DNA from: Numida meleagris
Taxonomy: Eukaryota > Chordata > Aves > Galliformes > Numididae
Length of the DNA: 64,000 bases
Assembly: GCF_002078875.1 (NCBI RefSeq)
Contig: NC_034409.1
Span: 67,446,450-67,510,449, forward strand
Direction of reading: 5' to 3'
Under the pieces are notes generated by a model that saw nothing but the letters and a program-made list of their open reading frames with translations, made no database searches and was not told the origin of the DNA. How positions within the stretch are numbered: position 1 is the first letter of the stretch; each line of letters begins with the position of its first letter. This document shows positions 34,201 to 48,233 of this stretch, in pieces. A program made the position numbers and the translations under genes.

Positions 34201-37200
34201 GGAGTTTTTCCTGAGTAAGGCTTGAAACACTTTGCAAAAACTGAGATTGTTTTCCAGCTTTGTGGTGAGGGACACAAAACTCAAGCTCTTGAATCCTGCC
34301 CTGTGAGTAGCAGCTTTACTAAAACAAAATACTTGGCTGGGGGTCTGAGGTGTCCCCTCTGCACGTCTTTGCCTTGTGCTGGTGGTCCCACTGAGCAGCA
34401 ATGCTCTGCTGGTTCTGAGAAGGAAGGTGCACGGGGAGGAGATGGTGAGACATCTGCAGTGATGCTGCTGTGCTTGCAGCTCAGCAGCACAGTGCCTGTT
34501 TCTGAGCGCTGCTCTTTGGGAAAGGTGTGGGCCCAACAGGGGAGAGCTCAGAACCTCAGCAAACACATTCTGCAAGGGAAGGCTGAACTCAGCTGGAGTC
34601 AAATGGAGAAATGCCAGAGTTTCCTACATCTGCAGTAGACAGCTGCAGGATGTAGGATGTGTAGGATGTACAGGATGTAACAGTCCTCACACAAGGTGGG
34701 AAAGGTTCAGGTTATGTGCCTAGGCACAGATTCACAGTTGTGGGGGGCAGGAAGCTCTGCCAAGTTGCTTGGGAAGGTCAGTTATACTCCACCAAATGCC
34801 TTAGAGAACTGGGGAGATGAGTGTCTTCTAGGACTTACATGCGTGCCTTTGAGCAGGGAATGCATTGGATAACCTCCCGAGGTCCTTTTTGTTCCTGACT
34901 TCACACTCCAGATTCACATAGGTTCAGTTTAGAACCAAGAAAAATATGCTTCTTTGCAAATATTTGGATCTGGCCTGAGTGGCTGCTCCTAACCTGCGCT
35001 GCAGTAACTTTCTGCGGGAAGTAATGGACTTAATTATGTATAGCTAGAAACAGACAGTGCTTTTTACGGTGGTCTTGCCTGCAAACAAACAAAGATTATT
35101 TTAATAAGGCAGTAAGACTGGCATGAAACCCAGTGCAGTTGTTGTTTATTATGATTTGTCTGAGCTCATTATTGAGTTTGGCCTTAAAAAACCCCAAGCA
35201 ACCAACCAGAGAATATAACAAAAATACCCAAACCACCCTCTGAAACAAAAGGGTTTCATACTGCAATGGTCATATCGATGTCTAAATCATTCATGTTAAA
35301 TTGAAATGTGGAAATATCCTGCACAAAGTTTGCTCAGATCTCAGTCATAATGTTGTTTCAAATACATGTGCATAAATGTGATCTGTTCTGCAATAAAACA
35401 GTTACACTGACATTGTGGTTCATTAAATTAAATGAAACATTATTTCTTGCAATTAAGAAGGTGTATGGTACAAGCAGCTGATGTTTCGCTCACCCTGGCC
35501 ATACTGAAGGGAGAAATTTCTTTGACAGGAAATAATTTGAGACTTTCTAATGAAATTGCCAGTGCCATTAGGCAGCCTGACATCAGAAGCTGTGAGCGAT
35601 TAATGACTTCAGTAGTTTCGCCAAAGGTTTACTTGATACCAAAGAGCCAGACTGTGAAAAATACTGACAGAGTGTCACTAATTACTCTGCAGTTCATTCT
35701 ATCAAAAACTTGCATGGCTGATGGTTCCCAAATACCTGCCATGAGACTTTTTGACTGCCTTAAGGTGGGCGTAGTGCAGAGCCTCTCTCTTTTTTTTTTA
35801 AGTGATTGTGGCTGAGCAGTGAATGCCCACAGTGGAATAAGGCTCAGTATAAATGGGGAAAGGAGAAGGGCACGTAGATCTCAGGGAATGGGTGATGTGG
35901 AGCGTGGCTTGTTCAGCTGTCACAGAGAAAGCTGCCATAATCTCAAGACAAAAAGGGACCAGAGGGTGGCTTGAGCTGGATTCAACCTGTTGAATCCTTC
36001 CCAGCAACTCGTGATGCCCGGTGCCATGATGGTGAGAGTATCAATAGAAACCAGCACTGGGAATCACACGGGATTTGGGATTGAACTGAGTGCTGAACTA
36101 CAGCAACTGCTGTATTTTGCTAAGTGCAACTCACATGGGTATTGTGTTTTCAGTATGTTTTACATCACTCTGCTAAGTAGGAAAACCTGCGTAAAGTCAA
36201 ATATCTTCAAACAAGTAAATTTGGACTCTGAGGATTATAGCAATCAGTGGCTATTGTGATCAGTTTTCTTCCTTTGGAGCTGTCAAGTGAAGCTTTTTTT
36301 GTCAGCGTGTAGCTGCAAAGACCAAGCCTAGTCAATGAGCCATCAGTACAAAATATATAGCACAGCGCAGTGAATTTAAAGAAACGTGGAAGACCTTCAG
36401 ACAGTGATGGAACACAAGACCATTACAGTTTGGGCAAAATGGATGTCACAACTGGGCACATACTAAAGAAGTTTTTATGTTCTATTTCTAGTGCAGCTTT
36501 GAACAAGGAAGCATCAGGCTCCCAATTCCCTTGCTTCCTGCTCATTTCACAGTGGAATTTCCTTCACTTTGAGCTGAGCAACGGGCCTTGTCTGCTGCAG
36601 GTATCCATGGTTCAGAGTGGATTTGCTAGCTTGGTTTCTTTAGAAGTCTGTTGAAAATGAACTGTATCTCTCTCTTTAGTAGGAGATTCAAAGAAATCAG
36701 AGTAAATATTTCATCAGAAATAACATAGTAGGCATATTAGAAGATGAGAGTTAAAACAGGGAACAGCCCAAGTGTTCCTCTTCCTTTGCAGAGTAATTGT
36801 CCATGGAACGTAATCCTACAGGAACAATTTTTCTGTCTTGGGATTCTACTTGAGGATGAAAAAACATACACTCCAGTGACAACCACAGATATTTCTGGCT
36901 GGCTAGACACAGATTTAATTCGTAAGATTTACTTGAATGGGATAATTATTATATTAATTTTCATCATGTTGGCTACATACAAATGCCAAAAACAGAAGAC
37001 TGAATTGGCAGCCAGTGAAATACAGTGAGCCCATAGGAAATATCCCAGACTAAAGTAATTTACAGATTATGAGAATGAGTGGGAGTAAAGCAGCAAGAGA
37101 AAAGAAAAATATCTATGACGAGGAGGGGAAATCAAATTAAATACAGATTTCACCTCTGTTGCATTTTACCACTTACACTCACTTCTTCTTCCCCAGGAAA

Positions 37201-38666
37201 ATATCATATTAGCCCCGAATCTCTCAGTGACAGGGCATTCATATACTTGTGATCATTCTCTGACATTGTGTCTAAAAAAGTTCACCAGTTGTTGCAGAAT
37301 CCTTCTGTCGTAGATATGTGGGGCTGAAGACACCTGAAAGCTCAGAGTGAGTGGTCTTAAGGCTGATTAATTCGAGAAGAGACTGCAAAGCCGCACAGAG
37401 GATGGATAAAAGTATGCACGGCTGTAATAGAGCAGGGAAACACCCAAGTGCTGACACAGCTTCTAAAAGTAGTGGGATCTTCATAAATTTTCAAAACGTT
37501 GAAGGGCATAAAAAGAATGGAAAATCAGCATGTGTGGGATTTAGGAAACTTTCAAAAACCTCAATTTTAATCTTAGCTCTTAGTCTCGGATGTGGCAGTG
37601 AAATATTCATAAAATCTATTTTCATCCTCAACTTTCCAGTTTTATCCATGGATATCAAGTCTATGCATGGTATTTCTGGAGGCATATAATTGTAACACGT
37701 ACAAGCATACCCTAGGATATGCACACATATTGTTGCTGTGGCATTTTTTACATAAAGATGTGCAAATTCATCAGTCTGACCTTCTGATTTCTTTTTAACA
37801 ATTAAAAAAATCTAGCTAACATTTGAAGACTATACAGCAATCATGTTGAGAAGCACAGCTGGATGGCTTACGGACTAACTGAGGCAAAACATGCTGCCCG
37901 TGGAAAACTGATTACAAAATTTAAGGAAGTCACTGCAAATTGAACATGGGACTGCTACAGAGATAATACAGAAGGCAATAAAATAGTGAGTCACGGACAT
38001 CACGGTGGTTATTTTTGAAATGGTTAAACTTATGCTTGAGCTAATTCCTTTCATATCAGAAAATTGAGATAAATGAATGGATTAGTAAACCATTTCACAG
38101 TGCTTGAGTGCTTCTGACAGTTACCTGATGACAGTTCAGTCCCAGGAGGATTCTCCCTAAGTTAATGGATAGAACCAGGTGAACTTTGTTAGCGGACAGG
38201 CTGTAAATATAAAAAAGACTGAATTTCTCACTGTGTTCTTCGAAGCTAGCAGGCAGTAGAAAGAAAATCTTCATAGAATCAGACACACTTTGAAAATCAA
38301 TTTTAACTCTACAATTTCCTCTTTTTTTTTTCTCCATCCTGTAATATGTATTTCTGTTCCTTATGAAATTAAATAATACGCTTCGTGGGGTTTTGTCCAC
38401 AAGACCCTTGTATTATTAGAGGGGTTGATGAGCAGTCAGTTCAGATAAGCCTTGCTGAGTTTTTCTGGGCTTAATGTACTCTCTCTATAGTTTTATAATG
38501 ATATTTTAGAGCTGCTGTGAATCATTTGAGTTATGAGTAATTAACCCCTCTGGAAATCTGACTCTCAGGTTGAATAATCATAAAATGAATCACTGAAATT
38601 GCACATTTTGAGCTAATCATTGTCTCGCTTCAATTTATAGGAGGGAGAGGAGGTTCTTTTAATATA
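31293..38666. other. Intergenic, 7.4 kb, no supported gene
   Basis: Unique AT-moderate sequence with a GC-rich patch at about 32400-32660, a short AGGATGT direct repeat near 34647-34677 and no recognised coding exon. The longest open frames (up to 146 codons) have no family signature and overlap in both strands. They look like chance frames. Confidence 0.6.
34647..34677. repeat. Short AGGATGT direct repeats
   Basis: Four AGGATGT units with slightly different spacers (AGGATGT, AGGATGTGT, AGGATGTAC, AGGATGTAA). Confidence 0.65.
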
Positions 38667-39277
38667 TGTATACCCGAAGGCGAGATTAAGACACAATGGG
38701 TCAAATGTTAGCCCGACCAGTTTATTACAAATCCTAGTTGCTTAGGGAGATGGGGAAGGGAAGGTGGGTGATAGAAAAGGGATAGGAAATAAAAGCAATG
38801 AGTCCTTGTAGAATGCAAGAGAGAGATAGTCACCACCATGGGTCCAGCGCTGTTCGAAGTGCCTCCATTGATCTCAGGAACTCGTCCAGTCACTGCAGGG
38901 GATGGGAGAAAGCCAGGAAGCTTCACAGCAAGCAGGCCCCGGGGGGTTCTTTCCACCATCAAAGGATTCTTTTCTTTTGGGATTTCTCCTCCCCCAAAGG
39001 TTTCATTTCTCTGGGAGTTCTTCTCCAAAGTTCTTAGTTTAGTAGGGACCTTTTATCCCCCGTTTCACAGTTTTTTTCCTTCTTCTTCTTTTTCTCTCTG
39101 CTAGTGTGACACACCTGGCCCAACAGATAAGCCAGCAGGGAGTGGTGCCTTCATTGCCATGCACAAGCATTATCACCTTTTGCAGTGGTCAGCTCCTTCA
39201 AGCTGCACCCCCAAAAAAGTCAGCTTGTCCTGCTTCTGCTTACCAATCATAAGCAGAAGTAATCTGGCACGGTGACA
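38667..39277 (-). mobile_element. Putative solo LTR of an endogenous retrovirus, minus orientation
   Basis: Read on the minus strand, the block has a TATA-like GATAAAAGG (plus 39047-39055), then an AATAAA (plus 38721-38726) about 330 nt downstream, then a short U5-like segment. Possible TG/CA ends are at 39277 and 38667. No primer-binding site, polypurine tract or retroviral gene is visible beside it. No target duplication was found, so the ends are approximate and the family is unassigned. Confidence 0.45.
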
Positions 39278-41320
39278 CCCACTGCTTGCCCCCTAGATAA
39301 TTCACAGTTGTCAGAGTCTTATCACCAAAAAAGCCTCATGAAGCAAGCTCTGAGGCAAAAGAAAAAACAGTTCTTCTCTTCCACAGTCATCCAAAAACTT
39401 GCAGTCACCACTAGAGCAGATAATAAGTGCATGTCCTTCTCTGAGCTGTCTCATGCAGGAAAATAAGCAGTGTCTGAATTAATCTAAATTAGCATGGTAC
39501 CCAACAGAGAATAGCAAAGACTTGAATTAAATCCTAAGGTGGAAATTTTGCCAGACAGTAGCCCCTATCAATGCTCCAGACTTATCAATCAGAAAGAATC
39601 CGACTGCAATCAACTGAGTATACTTTAGTAAATCAGTTCTGTGCCGATATGAAATGTAATTTGAAGATCTATGTATCTGTTCTTATGCATTTGTTTCCTC
39701 TTCAGCCTCCAAGAACTAACTTATCTTTTTAAAACTACAAACATACAAAAACAACACTCCCAGCTTTCCATCTGAGCATTTTTTTCTGCTTATTCAATAT
39801 GTATGGATTCTGAAAGTCTACAGGAAAAAAATGCACACTTTGCAAGATGTTGGACGTTTATAATTACTGTAACTCCAAAACACAGCACATTATTTTTTCC
39901 AATGACAGGCTGAAGCAGCAATAAAGTGTGCGCGTCTCCTCCAGGTTTCAGCTGTGGGAAATATTTTGACATTTGGACCCACAGTACTTAACTGCTCATG
40001 GGCTGAGCTGCTTTTCTTTTGGCTGCTGAAGAGACGCTTTCAAGTTTGCTGCAAATTCTGAGCACATTTTCTGACTAAAAATTCTTTCTTATGCTCTCAT
40101 TTTCTTTAGACAGAAGAACGTGGTTGCTATCCTGGTCTGTACTTAGTGGTATAATCATCTGGAAATAGTTCTACTGCTATCAGAGGGACACCGCAATACT
40201 GGGTACTATTTATTGTAGCACAACAGGGACAGCTGTGATTGCAAGATAAAATTCTCCCGCAAGCCTTGAGCTAGCACTCAGCCTGACACCGCTTCAATCA
40301 CCAAGGCTTCTTTGGAGGCCTGCATCTTAGGAACTGAGCCTGGCTTGGGCCTTTCCAAAGGCAGGTTTCTCCCATTTCTGGTGCTAGCTGTTATAAATCA
40401 AGACCACAGAAACTGGAAGGTCACCCCAGCTACTGATAATATTGTAACAATGCCTCTTTGACATTATTTTCTTTTTCCTTGGGAACAGAAAGTATGTGAT
40501 GATCTGTTCTGCCATCCAGCACAGACATCAACAAAATCACCACCAAACAGCCACTATGAGAATTGTGAGTTGCTGATTACATTATACTTCTGTCTTGGAA
40601 ACAGAAGTCACACCTAAAACAAGTTCAAACCCCCAGGAAGCTGAAAGCAAGTACCTGGAGGATGCAGCATCAGCTTCAAGAAATCTACCCTCCATGCTTC
40701 AAACCATGGAACACTCTTTGCTTTGACTGTTTATTTGGGGATCACAGACTCTTTCACTGTTATATGCTTCAGAGCATAGGCAGCCACTGTGTAAGGATTC
40801 ATAGATAAGGTTTTAATTTCCTTCTCTGAAAAGATCACAATTCCAAAAAGCAAGCTCTATCATTTTTTTTTCTTCCCAGTTTGTGGTTATGATAATTATA
40901 ATAGCTTTCATTGCAATTTAGAGCTTCCTGGTGTACTAACATCAAAAATCTCGGTGTCTTCATCAATTTTGGTTAAGTGGTTTACATTTCCAAGCTCTTC
41001 CAAGCTCTACTAGGTTGGGAAACTCATGAGTACAATGTCTGTGGTGGCTGAACAATCAGATCTGTCCTCCTGCAACAGAAGAACGTGAAGAAAAGGAAAA
41101 ATACATCTTCACTTACTTAGTCTTTTCAGTCAAATTTATCTTTCCAGTGTATTTTTCTAAGCTACCTTGGTAAGTATTAACATACAGACCTTTTGAATAG
41201 TCACTACTTGTACCTTAGTAGTGACTAGGTAGTAGTAGTTAGGGGAAACGCCACTCTATGGTTTTGTAGAGCAGATTTCAGCTAGGATCTTGTGCAACTT
41301 CACAATGCACTTTTTGCAAA
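39278..41320. other. Intergenic, 2.0 kb, nothing recognised
   Basis: AT-rich, without recognisable exons. A 9-bp inverted repeat (AGTCACTAC/GTAGTGACT) occurs near 41200-41230. Confidence 0.6.
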
Positions 41321-41324
41321 CAGT

Positions 41325-41725
41325 TTTCAAGGATGTCTTCAAGGATGCTCTTCAGAGAAGAGGAGGCTCAGGTGGGACCTTATTGCTCTCTACAACTACC
41401 TGAAGGGAGGTTGTAGTGAGCTGGGGGTTGGCCTCTTCTCTCTTGTAACTAGTGACAGGACGAGGGGGAATGGCCTCAAGTTGCACCAGGGGAGATTCAG
41501 GCTGGATATTAGGAAACACTACTTTTCTGAAAGAGTGGTCAGGCACTGGAATGGGCTGCCCAGGGAGGTGATGGGGTCACTTACCCTGGAGATGTTCAAG
41601 GAACATTTAGACATTGTGTTGAGGGATGTCATTTAGTGAGAAATATTGGTGATAGGTAGATGGTTGGACTGGATGATCTTGGAGATCTTTTCCAACCTTG
41701 GTGATTCTATGATTTTGTGATTCTA
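41325..41725 (+). mobile_element. CR1 LINE 3' end, plus orientation
   Basis: The plus strand encodes [19 protein letters not shown], then [36 protein letters not shown] and [14 protein letters not shown]. It ends in GATTCTATGATT repeats, the typical CR1 3' terminus. It is 5'-truncated and comparatively well preserved. Confidence 0.95.
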
Positions 41726-42853
41726 TGATTCAAACATTTCAATCTTCAAATCTGTTAAAAAAAAAAACAAACATCATATAATGCAGGTAAGGACTTCGTT
41801 TATTTTAATAGCTTTTTTTTTGTTGGTGATTTTTTTTTTAATGTCATTCAATAACGTATTACCCGATCAGTTTCATGACTGTTTTTTTACACACCTACCT
41901 ATATTTTCTATATTTTGTGCCTTCTAGTTCAGCAGTCCATGTTAATGGTGGTACGACCACACTTGTAATCTTGGTGTAAGGGACATATGACCAGATGCCT
42001 GTTTAATTGCAGGTCAAAGACTGTGTCCTTCGGTTCTGATATATGGGAACTCTTTGTTCTCTCTGAGCCCAAATAATTCTTTCTGCAGCAATGTTAAAAT
42101 GTAAGTTAAAATTGCTTGAAGGTTGGAAAGTATGTTGTGTCTGCAAAAAAAAAAAAAAGCCTTTGTTGATATTTATGATCCCATCCAGCTTATGTTACCT
42201 ATTAGACTCTACACCACCATCTGGTTGAATTAATGACTTGTGAAACTCGCCTTCTTGATGACAGACATCACAGTGTGACATTTTGTAAAACAAAGTAATC
42301 CATCTCCTGTGTTTCTCCTCAAGAGAGAAAACTGTTATTTCCTTTCAAACGTTTTGCACAACTTGCCTTGAAACAGAGTGAAAGTATGGCCCTTGACATG
42401 TTTTTAAACTTATTTGAGTAAGTAACTTCATAAAAACAAAAGTGGGGAAGTACCAGAAATGAAGGTGACTGTGCATCCAGAGTTCATGCTACCTGGATAG
42501 CATGAGAGGGATCACGTTATTAGCTGACAGCTTTAAAAGAACTGCTGTGACCTGAGACTGCAGCGTGAAGCTGAATTGCAGCAAAGGAACATGAAAGTTG
42601 CATTGGTCATTGTTCCCAGCTTCTTGATCACTACAATTTTTAGTGATGTTGTCCTTGATCCGGGCAATACTGCAGACCTTTGCATGATGCTGCCTTTCCT
42701 CAGTGACCTTATTTGTCACAGGATGCTTCTTTCTTCTTGTTTTGTGCTGTCCCTTAGCACAGAGAATACTTTGTTTTTCGAGTTTAATCTGTGTTCTTTG
42801 GTGAAAAATCTCTATGGCAAGGCTTGCTTTTAGTATATTTCATTATATTTGTC

Positions 42854-42890
42854 AAAAAACAAAAACAAAAACAAAAAAACAAAAAAAAAA
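42854..42890. repeat. A-rich (CAAAAA)n-like tract
   Basis: Repeated CAAAAA/CAAAAAAA units. Confidence 0.8.
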
Positions 42891-45577
42891 CCCAAACCAC
42901 TTTCATTCTTGTTTGCTCATTAAAAAAACTTTAAATTGATGTATGGGTCCAGGTGAAACAATACTGCATAACTTTTGAGGCCTTGAAGAGAATTCCTTGG
43001 TTGTCTTGAAGCACTTCTCTAATATTAGCTGCCAATGCATCCAAGAGCTTCAGTTACAACTGAAGTTGTCTCTATGGTGTGTGACCTACAGCACTGCATT
43101 AGGCTTGAAGAAGTTGGTTACAAATCTCCCTCAGTCATTAGTCAAATCATTTGGGTTCTCTGCTTCTGTTGGGGAATAATAGTAATGACAGCTTTCTTCT
43201 GGGAAACAAACAAACAAACCACATCAACAAACAAAAACTTCTGAGATCTACTTAAAAATGCTAGAGATGTTCTTGTATATAAATGTTATTGTTACTATAG
43301 ACAAGTTTGCTTCAATTAATATATTTGGAAGAACTCTCCTGAGGTCAGCTTGTAAATTTTGCCTTAACTAAATGGGCTGATGGAAGACTTGGCTAATGGA
43401 AACCTTACAGACAACTCTAGCTCGGCACAGAACTCAGCAGTTCTTGCACTGCTTCTGCACTTGATATCTCATGTGGCCAGTTCAAGTTTCCATTCATACT
43501 GCGCACACCGGAGGTGGTTTTACCCACCATCCTGCACAACAGGTTCTGCCCAGGGTCCAAGCACTTGTCTGACGAGGTCATGAACAGCGAGCGTCTGTGA
43601 GACTTCCTCTTAGATGGTTGTTTGTCTCCGTTTTGAGGCTTGCAGCCATCCTTGCTGAAACTTCTCTTTACACACATTTCTACATCAGCCTTGTTCGCTT
43701 TAGAGGCAGACAACTGAACGAATCACATAACCTATGCACTGCTAATTCTCAGCTAGTCCCAGGAGCAGTGAGGAACTTCTGACGTCTTACACAAAATCAC
43801 AGTTCTCCCTAATGATAGCTAAGGAGTGCTTGTTGCAGGAAGAAAAGATGAGGCAATGGTATCAATAAGCACTTCCCTCTCCTCTGCTTTTCTTTCATGC
43901 ACTTCATCCTAGTCAAGAGGGATTACTTCTTGCAGACCAAATTTATTATGTCCCTCTGTATATCAGACATGACCTTCTCATGAACAGGCATTCTTAAACA
44001 ATGCTGAATTATGAATGACGAGTTCCTGACAGCAACAGCTCAGATCGAAATTTCAGCAAATATCAGACATGAGGTCAGAATCTATCTGAGTCCCTGAGGA
44101 AAAGGAACTCTACTAACAAGGAGATCCGCCTGAAGTCTGTGTGCATGTGTACGTGCATATTCCAATCTAGGTTTGTTACAGTAGGCCAGAGCTAGTGGAT
44201 CCAATTGTGCCTAAGGTCAAACCCATTAAGGATTATAATAAGTTTACTGTGATTTTATAGATGCATCTACTTCAGTTGGAGATAATCATGCCAGTTGTGT
44301 GAGGATCTGTTTTAGGAGAGTGAGAGGAAGGTTTGGAGGTGTACTGTGAATGGACGTGGGCTGATCTTGAAAGACAGTCTCTTGTAGCAGATGTGGCAGG
44401 ACATCCCCCCAGAATTTCACTGTACCACCCTATCTTCACATTACTGGGTCTCCTGGCCATCCATATCTCTCATAGGCACTTCTACCAATATTAAAATGTG
44501 CTAGAGAGGTATGCATCCTGAAGCCAGGGCTGTGCAATAAAAGTCTGGTCTTTATAGCTTTCCTAAAGACACTGTACTGATGCACAGCAGCGATGGCAAA
44601 TTTGTCAAAAATTGGCCGTGCTCATCTGTTTTATCCAAAAAACCCACCTTTTATTTCCCTGCAAAACTGAAAAACACAGTATCTATGGCTAATGGCTTGA
44701 TGCGTTCCATGTACTAATACATGTAGGCTTTTACTCCTTTTTCTACTTTGTAACTAGGTAACATTACTGATCACAAACAAAAATGTTTCGAAAGTCCTTT
44801 CAATGCTGCTCAGAACAGAGGTTCTCTGTGCTAGGGAACAAACTCTACCTTTGATCAGTAAGATTCTTTTCACCATTTTATATTTTTTCCCTGTGTGTTT
44901 GGATTCCTCTCTGTAGCTGAAAAGATGATTGTAAATTTTGTCACAGTAATAATATTGTTACAGCATGGTAGGTGGAAAACAAAGATGTGGCAAAATTTTC
45001 AAGAAGTAATACATATATTTTTTTTCCAAGGCCAGCTGATACAGCCAGTTAAAAATGGATTACATTTAGGCATCATGCCTTTCCAGGAATATTGATTTGA
45101 TATTGTACTTGGCTGTAGTTGAAATTCTGCCCCTCCAATAGGATTATATAAAACTGTCTGTTTTATTAGGGGCTTAAAATGTTTTGTCACTGAGAATACA
45201 AGTTTGTTAGTTGTTTTAACAGTGCTGCAAAGTAAATTCTGATAGAAAGAAGCAGCATGGGAATTTACCAGCAGGTCTTTGTACTGGCAACTCTAAATGC
45301 TCACAAATGCATTCACAATGTTTGTATTATTCTTATTTAAAAAAAAAAAGATGCAGATGTTAGTTTTTTTCAAAATACATCATATGAAGGAATACAGAGA
45401 AACCAGAATGTTCAAAGGTAACACCATACAGCCACTGACCTAAAATAGCATCTAGGATAGATGATGATTTCTGAACATTTTTCTGTTGAACATCTGGCCA
45501 AAACACATACAAAATGAGCACGGAGTATTTATAGCAGTAGGGAATAAGGGCTGCCATTATACACTAAATACCAACCC

Positions 45578-45603
45578 TTTTTTTTTTTTTTTTTTTTTTT
45601 TTT
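45578..45603. repeat. poly(T) tract, 26 nt
   Basis: Uninterrupted T run in intergenic sequence. Confidence 0.9.
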
Positions 45604-48233
45604 GCATTTCCCTTCTTCCTTAGAAAACAAATCCAGCCTTCACATAGACTCTGCTAATGGAGCATGAAATACTTACAGAACTGAGGGCACCACACAGGGC
45701 AAGATATTTTAGTCAGATGGTAACAAAGTGCATTTGAAAGATAAGAGATTTATCTCGTAGGTATATTGCCCGATAGCAATTTCATAAATTGAAAGGCTGG
45801 TACAGCCTAAAAGCTGATTCCCAAGCAGCTGCTCTGCTGAAATCTGCAGAACAGAAGATGAGTGGGATGTTGAAATGGATGGGAAAAACCCCATCATTTC
45901 GGAAGCAAGAGGGCTTGAAAGGGGGCAAAGACAAGGCACCACAGTGTAAATGAGAACAGGAGATTCCCCTACAGAAAGTATGCAGAAACTGGAATTCCGA
46001 AGGGAGGCAGCTTTTTTCTCTACGTGCGTTTGTGTTGGGGATAAGGAAAAGAGGAGGTGCTGCCTTGTAACTCTCAGAAAAGGTCTTTGCCCTCCTCTGC
46101 GCACAGTGCTCTCAGTAAGAGTCGCAGCGTAAAGCAGAGTGTCAGCTCCACCCTCGGGCAGAAAGGGAAATGCAAATCCAGCAGATGAGTACAGCGAGCT
46201 CAGGGATGCTCATACACGTTGTGAATGAAGGCCTGCACTGTTATGCAGTTTACATAGCTGTGACAAATAAACGGGCAAGAGGAAACTGGAGATGTGCTGG
46301 TGGATTTTGCAGTGAACTCGGGAAAACCATAACACTGTTTTCTTTCTGATTGGTGGATAGTAACAATATTTCTTCTTAATGTTTAAAATGCTCGTTATTC
46401 ACAGTTCTTACCCATCACTTTTTCTTTCTGCTTTTTGCCTGTATCTGGCCTGCTTATGAACCATGTCCAGAAGAGTTGGCCTTTCTGGTTGTGGACCTTA
46501 CCTGGGACCAAAATTATGGAGTTAAGATTAAATCTTACTGTCCAACTACCATAATGGAGCGCAGCAGAGAAGAATTGTAGCTGAATTTCTATATTTCTAC
46601 TGTGATTTAAAGGCATGGATTGCTGATCACTACAACCTGTCACTGAAGTAGTTTAAGACCATTTCTTTGAAAGCAAGATTCATGTTCAGCAGTTTATCTT
46701 ACCTTCCGTTTGTTCTCTGCCTGAAATCACTATCCACAACATGAAGTATCTTCAGTACAATTCTTTTCAGGCTCACAGACAGAGGGAAAGGAAAGAGGAA
46801 ATTTCTACCTGTGTAATAATGAAGCTGGGCATTTTTCAGTTCTCCATGACCTATCAGTTACAACACAACAGGCTCTGTTTAATCTCTGTCTTCATACGTA
46901 TGCCTCCTTGTGGGCTGCAGGAGGAAATGGTGATGGAGATACAGCCACTGCACTAGACAGGCTGTGGACTATTAGAAATTCAGTGAACAGCCTGGGGGCT
47001 TGAGGCTGGCATATATTTAGGGAAAAAAAAAAAAGAGGAAAGGCCTTTTTTTATCTTATAGATTTACAGATTAAAAATGCCCCCAGATCTTGTGTTCATC
47101 CAGGAGCAAGTCTCCTTTATTAAAAAAGCCATTTCTTCCTACATTAGTTAGGCAGGGATTACGTCACTGATGAAATTAACAAATAATTGTATTGATTTCA
47201 TTTCTATTTACTTCTTTGTATTTAGGTTGGACAGTCAAAGAACAGCAGTCCTTTCTACTTTCTCTTCGTTCTTTTTCCACTTTCTGGTTTCCCAATCTAC
47301 ACCAAGACTCTGGTTTGTCTCTCAGCTGAAGGTGAGCAAAGAGGCAGAATTTAATTTGGGGTACAGTTTTTTGCTTTTTAATCATTTTTAATGATTAGTC
47401 TCTCTAGAGATTGAATAGTTCTGTTTGGTATCAGTAGAGTTGATGGAAGTGCTTTATTTATGTTACTGTTGGTAAATGGCTTCATCACCAAAAATACAAA
47501 TGTATTTAGGGAGAGTGAAAATATTTATCCTACTCAAAGAATTTCTGTCAGATGTTGTCCAACAATGCGCTTCTCAATTTCTTTTCCTTCCCATTTAGTC
47601 TTGAGAAAACAGCTCTAATGCTCTAGACAGATTTAGCATAGAAAGTGTGAATGAAAACAACATTTCTTATGCAATAATAGGTCTCTGGCACTTTTTCATT
47701 CATTAGACACCACCTTGTTGATATCTTTTTTTGTTAGTGTGTATTTCTACAAAGCAACATGCCATGGAAGACAGTATTTTTCCTCCTCTCAAGTGCCAAA
47801 AGCACACTGAGATTTCCAAGCTCATATTTTACTGAGAACTGAGCAGTATCTGTTTGTATGCAGCTGAAAATTCTGTATAAACAGCAAGTTGTTATTTATG
47901 ACTATTTAACTGCTACTTTATGGTCAGATATGCTACGTTAACTGTTATCAGACTTCCTCTTTGCTTTCTTTCCTTCATCTAAAGCTTCATTCATAATTAG
48001 TTCAGGGGAAAGTTTTGGACAGGCAGAGAAGGAACCGTGGAATGTGGGGCTGTCCATTTGCAAACTCAGAAGCTGGCTGACCAAACGTCTAGTTGTTAAG
48101 GCAAACCACAGATTTTTTGTGGCTGCCCTTTGCAGTATGACTTACTTTCCTTCCTGCTCTTGAACAATGTCACCAGGTCGGCTGGTATGGACAGCACTTC
48201 TCTGCACCATGTGTTGTGCTGACATACCCTCAG

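Larger units (their letters stand above)
41726..48230. other. Intergenic, 6.5 kb, no supported gene
   Basis: It contains A-rich sequence (42854-42890), a T run (45578-45603) and an octamer-like ATGCAAAT at 46170-46177. No exon, RNA gene or repeat family was recognised. Confidence 0.6.

Noticed and set aside
34195..34638. Opposed 135- and 138-codon frames
   Set aside because: They overlap on both strands, with no homology recognised. Likely chance.
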